Positions 6,520 through 14,393 of a DNA stretch of 43,327 nt are shown piece after piece. Every line of letters starts with the position of its first letter. The first letter of the stretch is position 1. The DNA is from an uncultured Eggerthellaceae bacterium (GTDB taxonomy: Bacteria; Actinomycetota; Coriobacteriia; Coriobacteriales; Eggerthellaceae): positions 1 through 43,327 of the forward strand of contig CAKTVK010000006.1 in NCBI GenBank assembly GCA_934623455.1. Direction: 5' to 3'. A program made the position numbers and the translations under genes. Under the pieces are notes generated by a model. The model was not told where the DNA came from and searched no databases. It saw only the letters and a program-made list of their open reading frames with translations.

Positions 6520-8832
6520 TTAATCCTGATCAAGGCTGCGAACGCGCTTGATATTGCACATAACACCCTTGTAAGGAGCACCGAAGCCCAACTTACCCAC
6601 ATTAAAGTGCGGAACCAAGCTGTTGAAGTTAGACTTCCAAACGCCAAAGAGGTTGGGCTCTTCACCGTCTTGCTCGGGGAACCACCAGCCATGAGCGCAG
6701 TTCAAAATACCAGGCTTGATGACCGGAGTGATTTCGGCCTTGAAGCGAGCCTCGCCGAACATGTTGTAAACTTCGCACCAGTCACCATCGGTAATGCCGT
6801 ACTCTTCTGCAGTCTGGGGGTTAATCTGAACCCAAGGCCACGGATCAATCTGACGCAAAGACGGAACGTGGCGATGCTCGGAATGGAACGAGCTGTAGCG
6901 ACGTGAACCGGAAGTGGTGATCAGCGGATACTGTTCGGCCAGGTCAGGCTTGCTAATCTGGCTATAGTTGGGCTCCTCGTAGTAAGGCAGCGGATCCTCG
7001 CCCCAGGATTCATACAGAATCGAGTAAGCTTCGATTTGACCAGTAATGGTATTGAAGCCAGGCTGACCATCGAAACGCAGCAGGCCCTTTTCGTACTTCT
7101 CGTATTCGAAGCCGTGAGCGCCGGGCTGATAAAGACCGAGTTCCTGGAATGTCTTCCAGTCAAAGCCCAGCTCTTTGAGCTGATCGCTGAAGAAGTCCTC
7201 CACAGCAACCTGCAGCGCGTCCAGATCCAACGACTTACCATCGGCAGGCTTGTACCACGGCCACCACTCAGGATTGAGACGCTGACCGAACATAAGGCAA
7301 ATCTCCAGGTCAGACTTGCATTCACCCACCTGCAGCGCCTTATTCATGGGACCCATGAACACGGTGTTGCGGCCATAGTGAGTCAGAACAATGCCATCGT
7401 GTTCCGCCCAAGTAGCCATGGGCAGGAAGTAGTCGCCAACGGCCATTGCAGTAGGCGTGAGCGTCAAATCCTGAACAACAACGAATTCGAGCTTCTGCAA
7501 AGCCTTGTGCCAACGCTTCGGCTGGGCAGAGCACGTAGGAGCCAAGAAGTTAGAGCTGTTGAACCAGCCCATCTTCAGAGCGTACGGCTGATCCGTCTCC
7601 ATAGTGTTCAGCGTTTCGTCGGGCTGCGTGGTTGCCATGCCCGTGGACAGACCCGGCCAGGCAGCAGCGCCAATACGCTTGGACCAAACCTCGTCGCTCA
7701 TTGCACCGCGCTGTTCCATGCGCCATTTGCCCAAAAGTGCAGAGGGGGGACCCAAGGTCAGACCACCCGGACGATCGATAGAACCCGCCAGAGCAGCCAA
7801 AATAATGAAGGCCTGGGACAACTGAACGCCGTTTTTGTTCTGATCGAAGGCAAGACCCCATGCCCAGCCAATAGGACGCTCGGTGCCAATGATGTGCGCC
7901 ACGCGCTTGATATCTTCAACAGGAACCGTGGTAATCTCGGAGACCTTCTCTACAGGATATTCAGCCGCGCGAGCCTTGATGTCGTCAAGACCGAAAATCC
8001 ACTTCTCGGCGAACTCGTGATCGTACTCGTCGTTCTCGAACAAAAGGTTCATGATGCCCAGGGCCAAGCACGTGTCGGTTTGAGGACGAACCTGCAAGTT
8101 GATGTTGCCGTTGTGAGCACCCACCCACGTAACGCGAGGGTCGATAGAGATGATCTTCGTGCCAAGCTTCATCATGTCAACCAAGCAGTGACCGAAGAAA
8201 CCGTCGCCGTTGGAAGGCAGCGGCTCTTTACCCCAAACAACAACCCACTTGGGAAGCGTGTAACGAGGATCGTTATAGCTACCAGGCAAGTGTCCCGCGT
8301 AGTCAAGTTCGGGATAGCCTGCGCCCAAAACGTAGTCGGAAATGGAGCAACGCGGACCGTAGCACGACCAACCAGACTGGGTGTAGCAGCAGTTAGGAGA
8401 CTGCAAAACCGAGAACGTCAAGGCATAATAGAAGATGCAAGCCTCGCGACCGGTGCCGCCAAAGCAAACAATGGACTCAGGGCCGTAATTCTCCTGGAAA
8501 TAGCGAACCTTTTCGCAGATGGTGTCAATCGCTTCATCCCACGTGGTGCGCTCCCACTTCATTTTGCCGCGGTCTTTGGGATCGCGCTTCATGGGGTAGA
8601 TGATGCGCGACGGCGCATACGTATACTCGCGAAGTGCCAGGTTCATAGCGTTAACGCGGCCCGTGGTAATGGGGTTATCATCGTCGCCCTCCACGCGAAT
8701 CAATTCCCCATCTTTCGTGATAACCTTCACGCCGTATCCGACGGGATGGCTTCCCGGAGGTGACCAAGTGTTGGAGCGGGTTACAACAGTACCGTCGTCC
8801 ATGACGGTCTGCCACTGCTTTCCGTATGCCAT
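6520..8832 (-). CDS. Molybdopterin oxidoreductase (DMSO reductase family), catechol-dehydroxylase-like, without N-terminal Fe-S cluster
   Basis: A 770-residue catalytic subunit holding a bis-molybdopterin guanine dinucleotide cofactor. Family marks are KWERTTWDEAIDTI, WVVVWGKEPLPSNGDGFFGH, GTKIISIDPRVTW, VRPQTDTCLALGIMN and a C-terminal cofactor-binding domain (about 640-770). The wording resembles the catechol and pyrogallol dehydroxylase-type enzymes of gut Eggerthellaceae. The first cysteine is C106, so the usual N-terminal 4Fe-4S cluster cannot form: the segment WSPPGSHPVGYGV and GRVNAMNLAL carry Ser, Tyr and Asn where relatives have Cys. A candidate metal-ligand region is SGWSCYGPRC (about 153-162). 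There is no twin-arginine signal, so it is cytoplasmic. I chose the ATG at 8832 (MAYGKQ) because AGAAGGAGAAC precedes it. The operon is divergent from a LuxR-type regulator. The substrate is unknown; a redox-neutral hydroxyl transfer is one possibility. Confidence 0.9.
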   Translation of the reverse strand: MAYGKQWQTVMDDGTVVTRSNTWSPPGSHPVGYGVKVITKDGELIRVEGDDDNPITTGRVNAMNLALREYTYAPSRIIYPMKRDPKDRGKMKWERTTWDEAIDTICEKVRYFQENYGPESIVCFGGTGREACIFYYALTFSVLQSPNCCYTQSGWSCYGPRCSISDYVLGAGYPELDYAGHLPGSYNDPRYTLPKWVVVWGKEPLPSNGDGFFGHCLVDMMKLGTKIISIDPRVTWVGAHNGNINLQVRPQTDTCLALGIMNLLFENDEYDHEFAEKWIFGLDDIKARAAEYPVEKVSEITTVPVEDIKRVAHIIGTERPIGWAWGLAFDQNKNGVQLSQAFIILAALAGSIDRPGGLTLGPPSALLGKWRMEQRGAMSDEVWSKRIGAAAWPGLSTGMATTQPDETLNTMETDQPYALKMGWFNSSNFLAPTCSAQPKRWHKALQKLEFVVVQDLTLTPTAMAVGDYFLPMATWAEHDGIVLTHYGRNTVFMGPMNKALQVGECKSDLEICLMFGQRLNPEWWPWYKPADGKSLDLDALQVAVEDFFSDQLKELGFDWKTFQELGLYQPGAHGFEYEKYEKGLLRFDGQPGFNTITGQIEAYSILYESWGEDPLPYYEEPNYSQISKPDLAEQYPLITTSGSRRYSSFHSEHRHVPSLRQIDPWPWVQINPQTAEEYGITDGDWCEVYNMFGEARFKAEITPVIKPGILNCAHGWWFPEQDGEEPNLFGVWKSNFNSLVPHFNVGKLGFGAPYKGVMCNIKRVRSLDQD

Positions 8833-8948
8833 GTTCTCCTTCTTTCTTCCTTGTTTACCTTTGCAAAACATCGCTTAGCGCGATGAAAAGCACTACTTGT
8901 CGGGAGGAGCAAACGCCTCCCTGAAAATCCGCGTTGCGCAGAGCAATC

Positions 8949-9191
8949 CTAAGCCGTGGGAGGCTTTGGCGCGGCAGGTGCCGCGGGCGCTGCGGGAGCA
9001 GGTGCGCTGGGTGCAGCGGGGGCCGGAGCGTCGGGCAACGGCTTCGTGCCGTCTAAATACGGAGTGAAATCACATTTGCAAAACGGGCATGACTTCAGCT
9101 GAATACCGCCAATAGCCTGAAGAGTCCTACCGCATTCCGGACACTGATTAACGCCGGAACCGGCGCCTGCTTCTGCTGGTCTAAAGCACAT
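8949..9191 (-). CDS. Small zinc-ribbon / rubredoxin-like protein with Pro-Ala tail
   Basis: Eighty residues, first gene of the molybdoenzyme operon. Two CxxC knuckles, QCPECGRTL and SCPFCKCDF, lie 17 residues apart, typical of a zinc ribbon and also compatible with a rubredoxin-like one-iron site. The C-terminal 30 residues are almost only Ala and Pro, a probable flexible linker. The ATG at 9191 follows GAGAGGAAAC. With both enzyme subunits lacking clusters, this is the only protein in the operon with a plausible metal centre, so it could be the electron carrier or a scaffold. That is inference. Confidence 0.7.
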   Translation of the reverse strand: MCFRPAEAGAGSGVNQCPECGRTLQAIGGIQLKSCPFCKCDFTPYLDGTKPLPDAPAPAAPSAPAPAAPAAPAAPKPPTA

Positions 9192-9578
9192 GATGTTTCC
9201 TCTCGATCAATACCATTTTCTTTTTGCAACGCACGCTCCCCGCAAAGATCGCCGCTGCAGTGTTGCGCAGTGGTAATTCATTGCATCGTGCCGCAAAAGC
9301 GACCCGTAACAAGACCGTAAAAACACCTTATTCTCTTTCCGAAAAAGGCCCTCGGATAAAAGGGACAATTTTTGCAACACCCTTATCGTCCTATCGGTAT
9401 GATTTTTATATTTCCGCAGTTCAGGGACATCATTCTGTTCTCAAGAAAAGTGTTTTCGGCTATAATAAACGGCATGATTCAAGCTGCCGAATCGCACTAA
9501 TGCGAACGTCTTGAATCCAACTTTGGGGAGCGGTAAACTAGCCTTGGGAGAATTGGCTATTTCGCCGAAGGGGATCGC
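9192..9578. promoter_or_regulatory. Divergent promoter region between molybdoenzyme operon and LuxR regulator
   Basis: The clearest signal is TATAAT at 9461-9466, preceded by a G-C pair, a good plus-strand -10 box for the regulator gene, with only a weak -35 about 17 nt upstream. The leader is about 100 nt and includes a TAGCC/GGCTA hairpin near 9540-9565. I could not place the minus-strand promoter reliably. Confidence 0.5.
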
Positions 9579-11291
9579 ATGGGGTTGCTGTCAAAACGCA
9601 TCACAATTACCGTTGAAGATAAAATAAATAAGGGAATTCAAGGCGACTTGAGTGCTCATTGCATTGCATTGGGGCTGAATGTAGCATGGGTTTTCTGCAT
9701 CCTTTATGGTTTCGGCAGTCCCGAGCAAGCCTCCACCGTATCCGATTTCACCTTTAGGACAACATTTCTCACCTGTTTTGCGGCGGCAATGATTTGCGCC
9801 GCAATTACCGACCAGCGTTTCTTGCCCATATATACCGCCAAACGCTTTGCTGTGGTTGCCACCATCTTAGCAAGCTGCGGAACAATCTTACTAAATGTAT
9901 CGGGTACTCTTGGAAATCCGCTGATTATTTATTCGGCAGCACTTTTGTCTGCATTGGGTTCAGCCGTTCTTGTGCTCTTTATCGGCATTGCTTTTAGTCG
10001 CGAGAATACGGCGACCATCTTCTTCAACTCGATGATTGCCATAGTTATTTCGATCACCGTTTATATCCTTATCGGACGATTTGTTTCAACCGATCTGCAG
10101 CTTGTTGCTGCCGCGCTCTTACCCGTTATCGAACTTCCCTTGCTGTGGCTTTTGACTCCAGAATCCTATGTTGTGCGCCATGCGGTGCCTATCTTCAACC
10201 CGCTTCCCGTGAAAAAACCTGGGTTCATGTTGCACCTTGCACCACCCGCCCTGCTTTTCGGAGCAGTGCTTGGCGCTTTTCGTACTGCAAGCCTCAACAC
10301 CGCTTTGGAGCAATCTCCCCTTACCCTGCTCCCTTTTGTGCTCACGGTTGGGACCGTTATATCCCTTGTCTTCATGATGGTTTCGTTCTCCGTTGGCGCA
10401 AGCAGCAGCTGGAATGATTTGCTTCGGCCGATTGTTCCCTTTGTTGCTTTCGCCGCACTGTTCATCCCCAGCATCGACCCCAATGGATCCATTATCCCGT
10501 CTTCTATCGTCCTTGCCGGCATGCTCGCTCTTGCTTCGACTCTTTGGGCTTACTTTGGCCAGCTCTCTCAGGAATTCCGACTTTCTCCCATTTTTGTCTT
10601 TGCAGTTGCTGAAGCATTTATGAGCATCGGGCTTTTAGCGGAATCGACTTTCATTCATTTAGAGCTTTCTTCCCTATTGCCCGCAATCGATCACATCACT
10701 TATCCCGCCATCTTGATTTTTATGCTGCTTTTGGGGTACAGCTTGATGCCCAGCATTCAAGACATCAAGCGCATGTTCCTTCCCTCAAAACGAACGAGTA
10801 ACAGCATGATTGCCCAAATCAACGATAGAAACGAACAACACATTGCGCCGGACAACCCCGCCGAAGACGATCGTGCAACCGATTCGCCCCAGACCACATT
10901 GCTTGAGCCCGAACGCGCGCACGTGCTGCACGAATCAAACAAGGGACCCGACCAGGCAAGCGAAGCCTCGGAAAAACAGCTTCCATTGAATAATTTGGAC
11001 AGCTTCTTTGCTGAAGTCAAAAACGATACGCGCGACGGAGAGCGGAAAACGGGCTGGTTCACCAACCGTTGCGAAGAAATAGCCAACTGTTATCTGCTCT
11101 CGCGCCGAGAAACTGAAGTACTGTTTTTCCTTGCCAAGAATTACAATGCGAGCTACATTCAAGACAAACTTTGCATATCGCGCAGCACGGCAAAGACCCA
11201 TATAGCCCATATCTATCGTAAGCTTGATATCCACACGCAAAACGAGCTCATTCACATGGTGGAAGAGGGTCGAGAAAAGCACGACGCATAG
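9579..11291 (+). CDS. Membrane-anchored LuxR-family transcriptional regulator
   Basis: A 570-residue protein with a long hydrophobic N-terminal part (about 10-12 membrane segments, residues 25-400), a polar linker (about 405-495) and a C-terminal LuxR-type helix-turn-helix (about 500-562: LSRRETEVLFFLAKNYNASY, then SRSTAKTHIAHIYRKLDI). This build is typical of Eggerthellaceae, where such regulators sit beside reductases and dehydroxylases and are thought to sense the substrate in or at the membrane. It is transcribed away from the molybdoenzyme operon, so it is the likely inducer of that operon. The ATG follows CGAAGGGGATCGC. It ends convergent with the URO-D-like gene. Confidence 0.9.
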   Translation: MGLLSKRITITVEDKINKGIQGDLSAHCIALGLNVAWVFCILYGFGSPEQASTVSDFTFRTTFLTCFAAAMICAAITDQRFLPIYTAKRFAVVATILASCGTILLNVSGTLGNPLIIYSAALLSALGSAVLVLFIGIAFSRENTATIFFNSMIAIVISITVYILIGRFVSTDLQLVAAALLPVIELPLLWLLTPESYVVRHAVPIFNPLPVKKPGFMLHLAPPALLFGAVLGAFRTASLNTALEQSPLTLLPFVLTVGTVISLVFMMVSFSVGASSSWNDLLRPIVPFVAFAALFIPSIDPNGSIIPSSIVLAGMLALASTLWAYFGQLSQEFRLSPIFVFAVAEAFMSIGLLAESTFIHLELSSLLPAIDHITYPAILIFMLLLGYSLMPSIQDIKRMFLPSKRTSNSMIAQINDRNEQHIAPDNPAEDDRATDSPQTTLLEPERAHVLHESNKGPDQASEASEKQLPLNNLDSFFAEVKNDTRDGERKTGWFTNRCEEIANCYLLSRRETEVLFFLAKNYNASYIQDKLCISRSTAKTHIAHIYRKLDIHTQNELIHMVEEGREKHDA

Positions 11292-11436
11292 AAAGCAGAG
11301 GTCGATTCACTCGCATCTGCAAAAAATATTTTCGGCGGTTCATCTGCGCAAACAAGAAGCACTCTAGGAAGTCGAACACCGCACAATGCCGCATTTCTTC
11401 CATCTGCTCAACCAAGGAAAGCTTCGTCCAAGCGCA

Positions 11437-11478
11437 CAAGCAGGGGAGCAGCCCTTATTCGGACTGCTCCCCTGCTTG
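11437..11478. terminator. Strong hairpin between convergent genes
   Basis: A perfect 15-bp stem, CAAGCAGGGGAGCAG pairing with CTGCTCCCCTGCTTG, with a 12-nt loop. It lies between the LuxR gene (ends 11291, plus) and the URO-D-like gene (ends 11506, minus). Neither side has a good T-run, so it may act as a bidirectional terminator or as an RNA-stabilising 3' end. Confidence 0.6.
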
Positions 11479-11505
11479 AATGGTGTTCTTCGGCTAAATC
11501 AGCGA

Positions 11506-12507
11506 TTACAGATTATGCTCTTTCCAGTAAACCTTAGAGTAATTGTCAATAGCCTCGTCCATGTAATCGTACACACCCGGGAACGTAGAAACGCCCAAAC
11601 CTTGCGACGCACCAGGAACGTAATACAAAGGACCACACCAGTCGCATGCCTTTTTGACCTCGGCATCTATAACTTCACGAGTCCAACCCGCGTAGTCAAC
11701 CTTAGCCGAGTCAATACCGCCCATGAAGGTAATGTCCTTGCCGTACTTCTCAATGAGCATAGGAATATCGTTAGTGCTCATGACGCCCTGCCAGATATCA
11801 ATACCCATTTCAATCATATAGGGAACCAGAGTTTCACCGTAAGAGTCGGAGTGATGCACAATAAGCTCCACACCACGGCTCTTCCAATAGCCGTAAACCT
11901 CCTTGTAGGAATCAAGCAAAAACTCCTCGAACATCTCAGGAGACATGAAGGTGGAAATCTGGGTACCCCAGTCATCATGATGGAACAATCCGTCGGGGTT
12001 CAGATGATCGCACGTGACTTCAGCCAGTTCAAGCTCGAATTCAGTGATGTACTTGATAAGCTCTTTCAACTCATCGGGACACTCGTAGAAAGCCGCGCAA
12101 ACGTTGGAAATCTCGCCCAAATAGTGGCACATCTCAAATATGCCAGGAGCCACGAAAGGCATGGCGTATTGGGACTTGCGATCGATCTTCTCAAACGCCT
12201 CAATATCCTTCTCCCATTCGGATTCAGGCAGTTTCAACGAAGGCTTCTTTACATACTCTTTCCAATCCTCAATGTCCTTGCAAACAATGAGCTCGGGAGT
12301 ATGCACAGGGAAAGCACCCGGCTGACCATCAGCCCAAGAAACAGTAACGCCCCAGTTGTTGACTACGTTGAGCTCACCCGGCTTCGGGTTGTTGCGAGCG
12401 CGATGCGTTGCCGTCATAACAATGTTGAATGCCTCGTACTGCTTAACGAAGCGTTCGGGCTTGCCGCCCTTCATGACCTCCTGGAGGTTTTCGCGAGGTG
12501 TAAGCAT
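11506..12507 (-). CDS. URO-D superfamily protein (methyltransferase/decarboxylase-like), metal ligands altered
   Basis: A 333-residue TIM-barrel protein of the uroporphyrinogen decarboxylase superfamily, which includes HemE and the MtaA/CmuA-type methylcobalamin:CoM methyltransferases. Superfamily marks are FHHDDWGTQISTFMSPEMFE (about 175-194) and TFMGGIDSAKVDYAGWTREV (about 260-279). The N-terminal RQAGRYxPEY motif of HemE is absent. MtaA-type enzymes bind zinc through HxC and a later Cys; here the first site is H218-H219-S220 and the later one is G299-A300-S301, so both cysteines are missing. No corrinoid protein gene is nearby. The ATG at 12507 follows AAGGAG. It lies after the GPH transporter gene in one operon, so it likely acts on an imported compound. 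Substrate unknown. Confidence 0.85.
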   Translation of the reverse strand: MLTPRENLQEVMKGGKPERFVKQYEAFNIVMTATHRARNNPKPGELNVVNNWGVTVSWADGQPGAFPVHTPELIVCKDIEDWKEYVKKPSLKLPESEWEKDIEAFEKIDRKSQYAMPFVAPGIFEMCHYLGEISNVCAAFYECPDELKELIKYITEFELELAEVTCDHLNPDGLFHHDDWGTQISTFMSPEMFEEFLLDSYKEVYGYWKSRGVELIVHHSDSYGETLVPYMIEMGIDIWQGVMSTNDIPMLIEKYGKDITFMGGIDSAKVDYAGWTREVIDAEVKKACDWCGPLYYVPGASQGLGVSTFPGVYDYMDEAIDNYSKVYWKEHNL

Positions 12508-12533
12508 TTTTTCTCCTTTTCATCGATTTCAAA

Positions 12534-12565
12534 ATTGCGCTCCCTTGTTACCTTGGGAGCGCAAT
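12534..12565 (-). terminator. Intercistronic hairpin between transporter and URO-D-like gene
   Basis: ATTGCGCTCCC pairs perfectly with GGGAGCGCAAT across a 10-nt loop; on the minus strand it is followed by TTTTG. A partial terminator or attenuator here would let the transporter be made in different amounts from the downstream enzyme. Confidence 0.55.
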
Positions 12566-12597
12566 CGATTCACCTATTGAGATTCTCCCGAAACTAC

Positions 12598-14073
12598 TTA
12601 TTTCTCGGTATTCGCAGCAGCTTTGCGAGCGTTGATCTCAGCCTGATATTCCTTCAACTTTGCAGGAGTCAGGTGATAGCCAACAAGAAGCAAGATGGCG
12701 GCCAGAACTACCAGAGCAGTGGGGATAAGCATGAATGCAATGCCCAAACCCTGCTGGAAAGCAATGTACTCAGCAGTAAGCGTTGCGCCAGCTACCGTGA
12801 ACGGAGCCATGTCGGCGGCAGTGGTGAAACCAACGGCAGCAAGCACGAAGGGAATCAAGATACCGCGCGCCATGAAGCCAATCTTCAAGGGGAACAGCTG
12901 AAGGCCGTTGATCCAACCAGCAGCGTTCGTGCGATTCTTCCATTCGTTGTACACAACGGTATCGGCATACATAGCAGTGGAGCAAGAGTAGGTAATGCCA
13001 TAGCCCAGAAGAGACAGGGACATAAAGACAATGACCATCATCGGGTTGAACAGATTGAAGTAAGCAACGAGCATCATTACTGCCATAAAGGCGAAGGCAG
13101 CAATCATAGCGTTACGAGCGGACTTCAACAGACGAGAGATAGGAGCGGACAGATAAGCACCCACCACGCAAGCAATGTTTGAAACGAAAATGTAGGTAGC
13201 CAGCAATGCAGGATCAAAAGCAACGTACGTGAAGTAGTAGGCAGCTACGCCGGAGCAGGTGAAGTTGAAAACCCACTTAGCAATGTCCGCCAAAAGCAAG
13301 AACACCAGCGGAGGATTGGAAACAAGGGCACGGCCCAAATCGCGGAACGTAGTACGACCGGCATCGTTGCTGTCGCGCTTGTAGTTTGCCAGCTCTTCTT
13401 TGGTGTATTCTTTTTCGTAGCCCTTGAACATCTTAAAGTGCACGAAGTAAAGAATCGCAAAGCAAACGCCCATGACAAACGCACCGAAAGCATACTGGTT
13501 AGCTTGACCGAACAAGCTTGCGCCAATAGGCAGCAGGCCCGTCATGATGTAACCGAAGAAAATCTTCGAGGCGTTCGACCACATACCGCGGGTAGATGCC
13601 ATGCGCGAACGATCTTCGGGAGAAGTTGCCGCAACAGAAATCATTGCAATGTTGGATACATACGGGAAGTCCCAAGCCGCATGAGAAACAACGTTGAAGA
13701 AGATGATAAGCGCTGCAGCAATGGCCGTGTTATCACTCAGGCGAGTGAACTCAAGGCAGAACAGAATGGGAACGACCCACGGCAGCACAAGCAGCCAAGA
13801 ACGATAACGACCCCACTTCATGGGCTTCAAAGAATTGATAAAGCCGCCGTACATCCAGCCCAAGATAGCATCCACCGTGGAACCTACGCCAGAAACCAGC
13901 GCGGCAGTGGGCGCATCAAACATGGCAAAGTTCGTCAAGAAGAATACGAAATAATACGTTTCTACACTACTCATCAAGTTGAAACCAAAGTCGCCAACAC
14001 CGAAGAAAACCTTCAGCGCCTTCGACAAGGGCTTCTTTTGCTGTACTTCAACAGCAGGAGTTTCAGTACTCAT
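12598..14073 (-). CDS. GPH-type (glycoside-pentoside-hexuronide) MFS symporter
   Basis: A 491-residue membrane protein with 12 predicted membrane segments, related to the MFS_2 / glycoside-pentoside-hexuronide:cation symporters. Typical features are the N-terminal KVFFGVGDFGFNLMSSVETY, an early GSTVDAILGWMYGG, the central NAMIAAFAFMAVMMLVAYFN region and a C-terminal SLLGYGITYSCSTAMYADTV followed by Y-NEW. I chose the ATG at 14073 (MSTETP) because AAGGGGAAC precedes it; an upstream in-frame start would add 28 residues without a ribosome site. It is the first gene of the operon with the URO-D-like enzyme and is divergent from a PucR-type regulator, across two operator palindromes. It probably imports the substrate of this pathway; members of this family are not always sugar carriers. 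Confidence 0.88.
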   Translation of the reverse strand: MSTETPAVEVQQKKPLSKALKVFFGVGDFGFNLMSSVETYYFVFFLTNFAMFDAPTAALVSGVGSTVDAILGWMYGGFINSLKPMKWGRYRSWLLVLPWVVPILFCLEFTRLSDNTAIAAALIIFFNVVSHAAWDFPYVSNIAMISVAATSPEDRSRMASTRGMWSNASKIFFGYIMTGLLPIGASLFGQANQYAFGAFVMGVCFAILYFVHFKMFKGYEKEYTKEELANYKRDSNDAGRTTFRDLGRALVSNPPLVFLLLADIAKWVFNFTCSGVAAYYFTYVAFDPALLATYIFVSNIACVVGAYLSAPISRLLKSARNAMIAAFAFMAVMMLVAYFNLFNPMMVIVFMSLSLLGYGITYSCSTAMYADTVVYNEWKNRTNAAGWINGLQLFPLKIGFMARGILIPFVLAAVGFTTAADMAPFTVAGATLTAEYIAFQQGLGIAFMLIPTALVVLAAILLLVGYHLTPAKLKEYQAEINARKAAANTEK

Positions 14074-14188
14074 GTAGTTCCCCTTTCCTTTGTTTAGAGC
14101 GCCTTGATCGGCGCACCCCTCTAGTTGCGAATAATAGGGAGGAAAAACGAAATTCAAAAGGTCACCTGGTGTTATTTTCTGCCCTCTT

Positions 14189-14210
14189 CATTGTGCAGAT
14201 GCGCACAATG
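14189..14210. promoter_or_regulatory. Operator palindrome 1
   Basis: CATTGTGC-agatgc-GCACAATG, a perfect 8-bp inverted repeat, in the divergent region between the transporter (minus) and the PucR-type gene (plus). The same motif recurs at 14264-14283. Confidence 0.65.
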
Positions 14211-14263
14211 GACCACCCAAATCGGAGCACACTAGGCAATAACGATGCATTGGTTGCCATCAA

Positions 14264-14283
14264 ATTGTGCATTAGTGCACAGT
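14264..14283. promoter_or_regulatory. Operator palindrome 2
   Basis: ATTGTGCATTAGTGCACAGT, the same ATTGTGCA-N5-GCACA motif as at 14189-14210. The two centres are 74 bp apart, about seven helical turns, so a dimeric or tetrameric regulator could bind both on the same DNA face. The adjacent PucR-type protein is the obvious candidate. Confidence 0.65.
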
Positions 14284-14393
14284 AGCAATCTGTTGAAAAC
14301 CGTGTATGATGGAATAGCGCGGTTTATCCTTGCCTTGAATGGTTCAAGGAGGCAAACCGACAGGTCGATCTGATAACAGGGGGTTGGATCGCC

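Noticed and set aside
7036..8763. 575-codon plus-strand open frame opposite the molybdoenzyme gene
   Set aside because: The minus strand has a clear family protein with a ribosome site; the plus frame has no domain signature and an odd composition.
6520..8832. Calling the molybdoenzyme a pyrogallol transhydroxylase
   Set aside because: It shares the lack of an N-terminal cluster, but the sequence style is nearer to dehydroxylase-type enzymes and the small subunit lacks the three clusters of the transhydroxylase partner. The name is left open.
11506..12507. Calling the URO-D-like genes hemE
   Set aside because: Neither has the N-terminal RQAGRY-type motif, both sit with a transporter and PucR regulators, and no heme biosynthesis gene is nearby.
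11386..13182. 598-codon plus-strand open frame opposite the URO-D-like and transporter genes
   Set aside because: It spans two real minus-strand genes and their gap and shows no recognisable family; it is a shadow frame.
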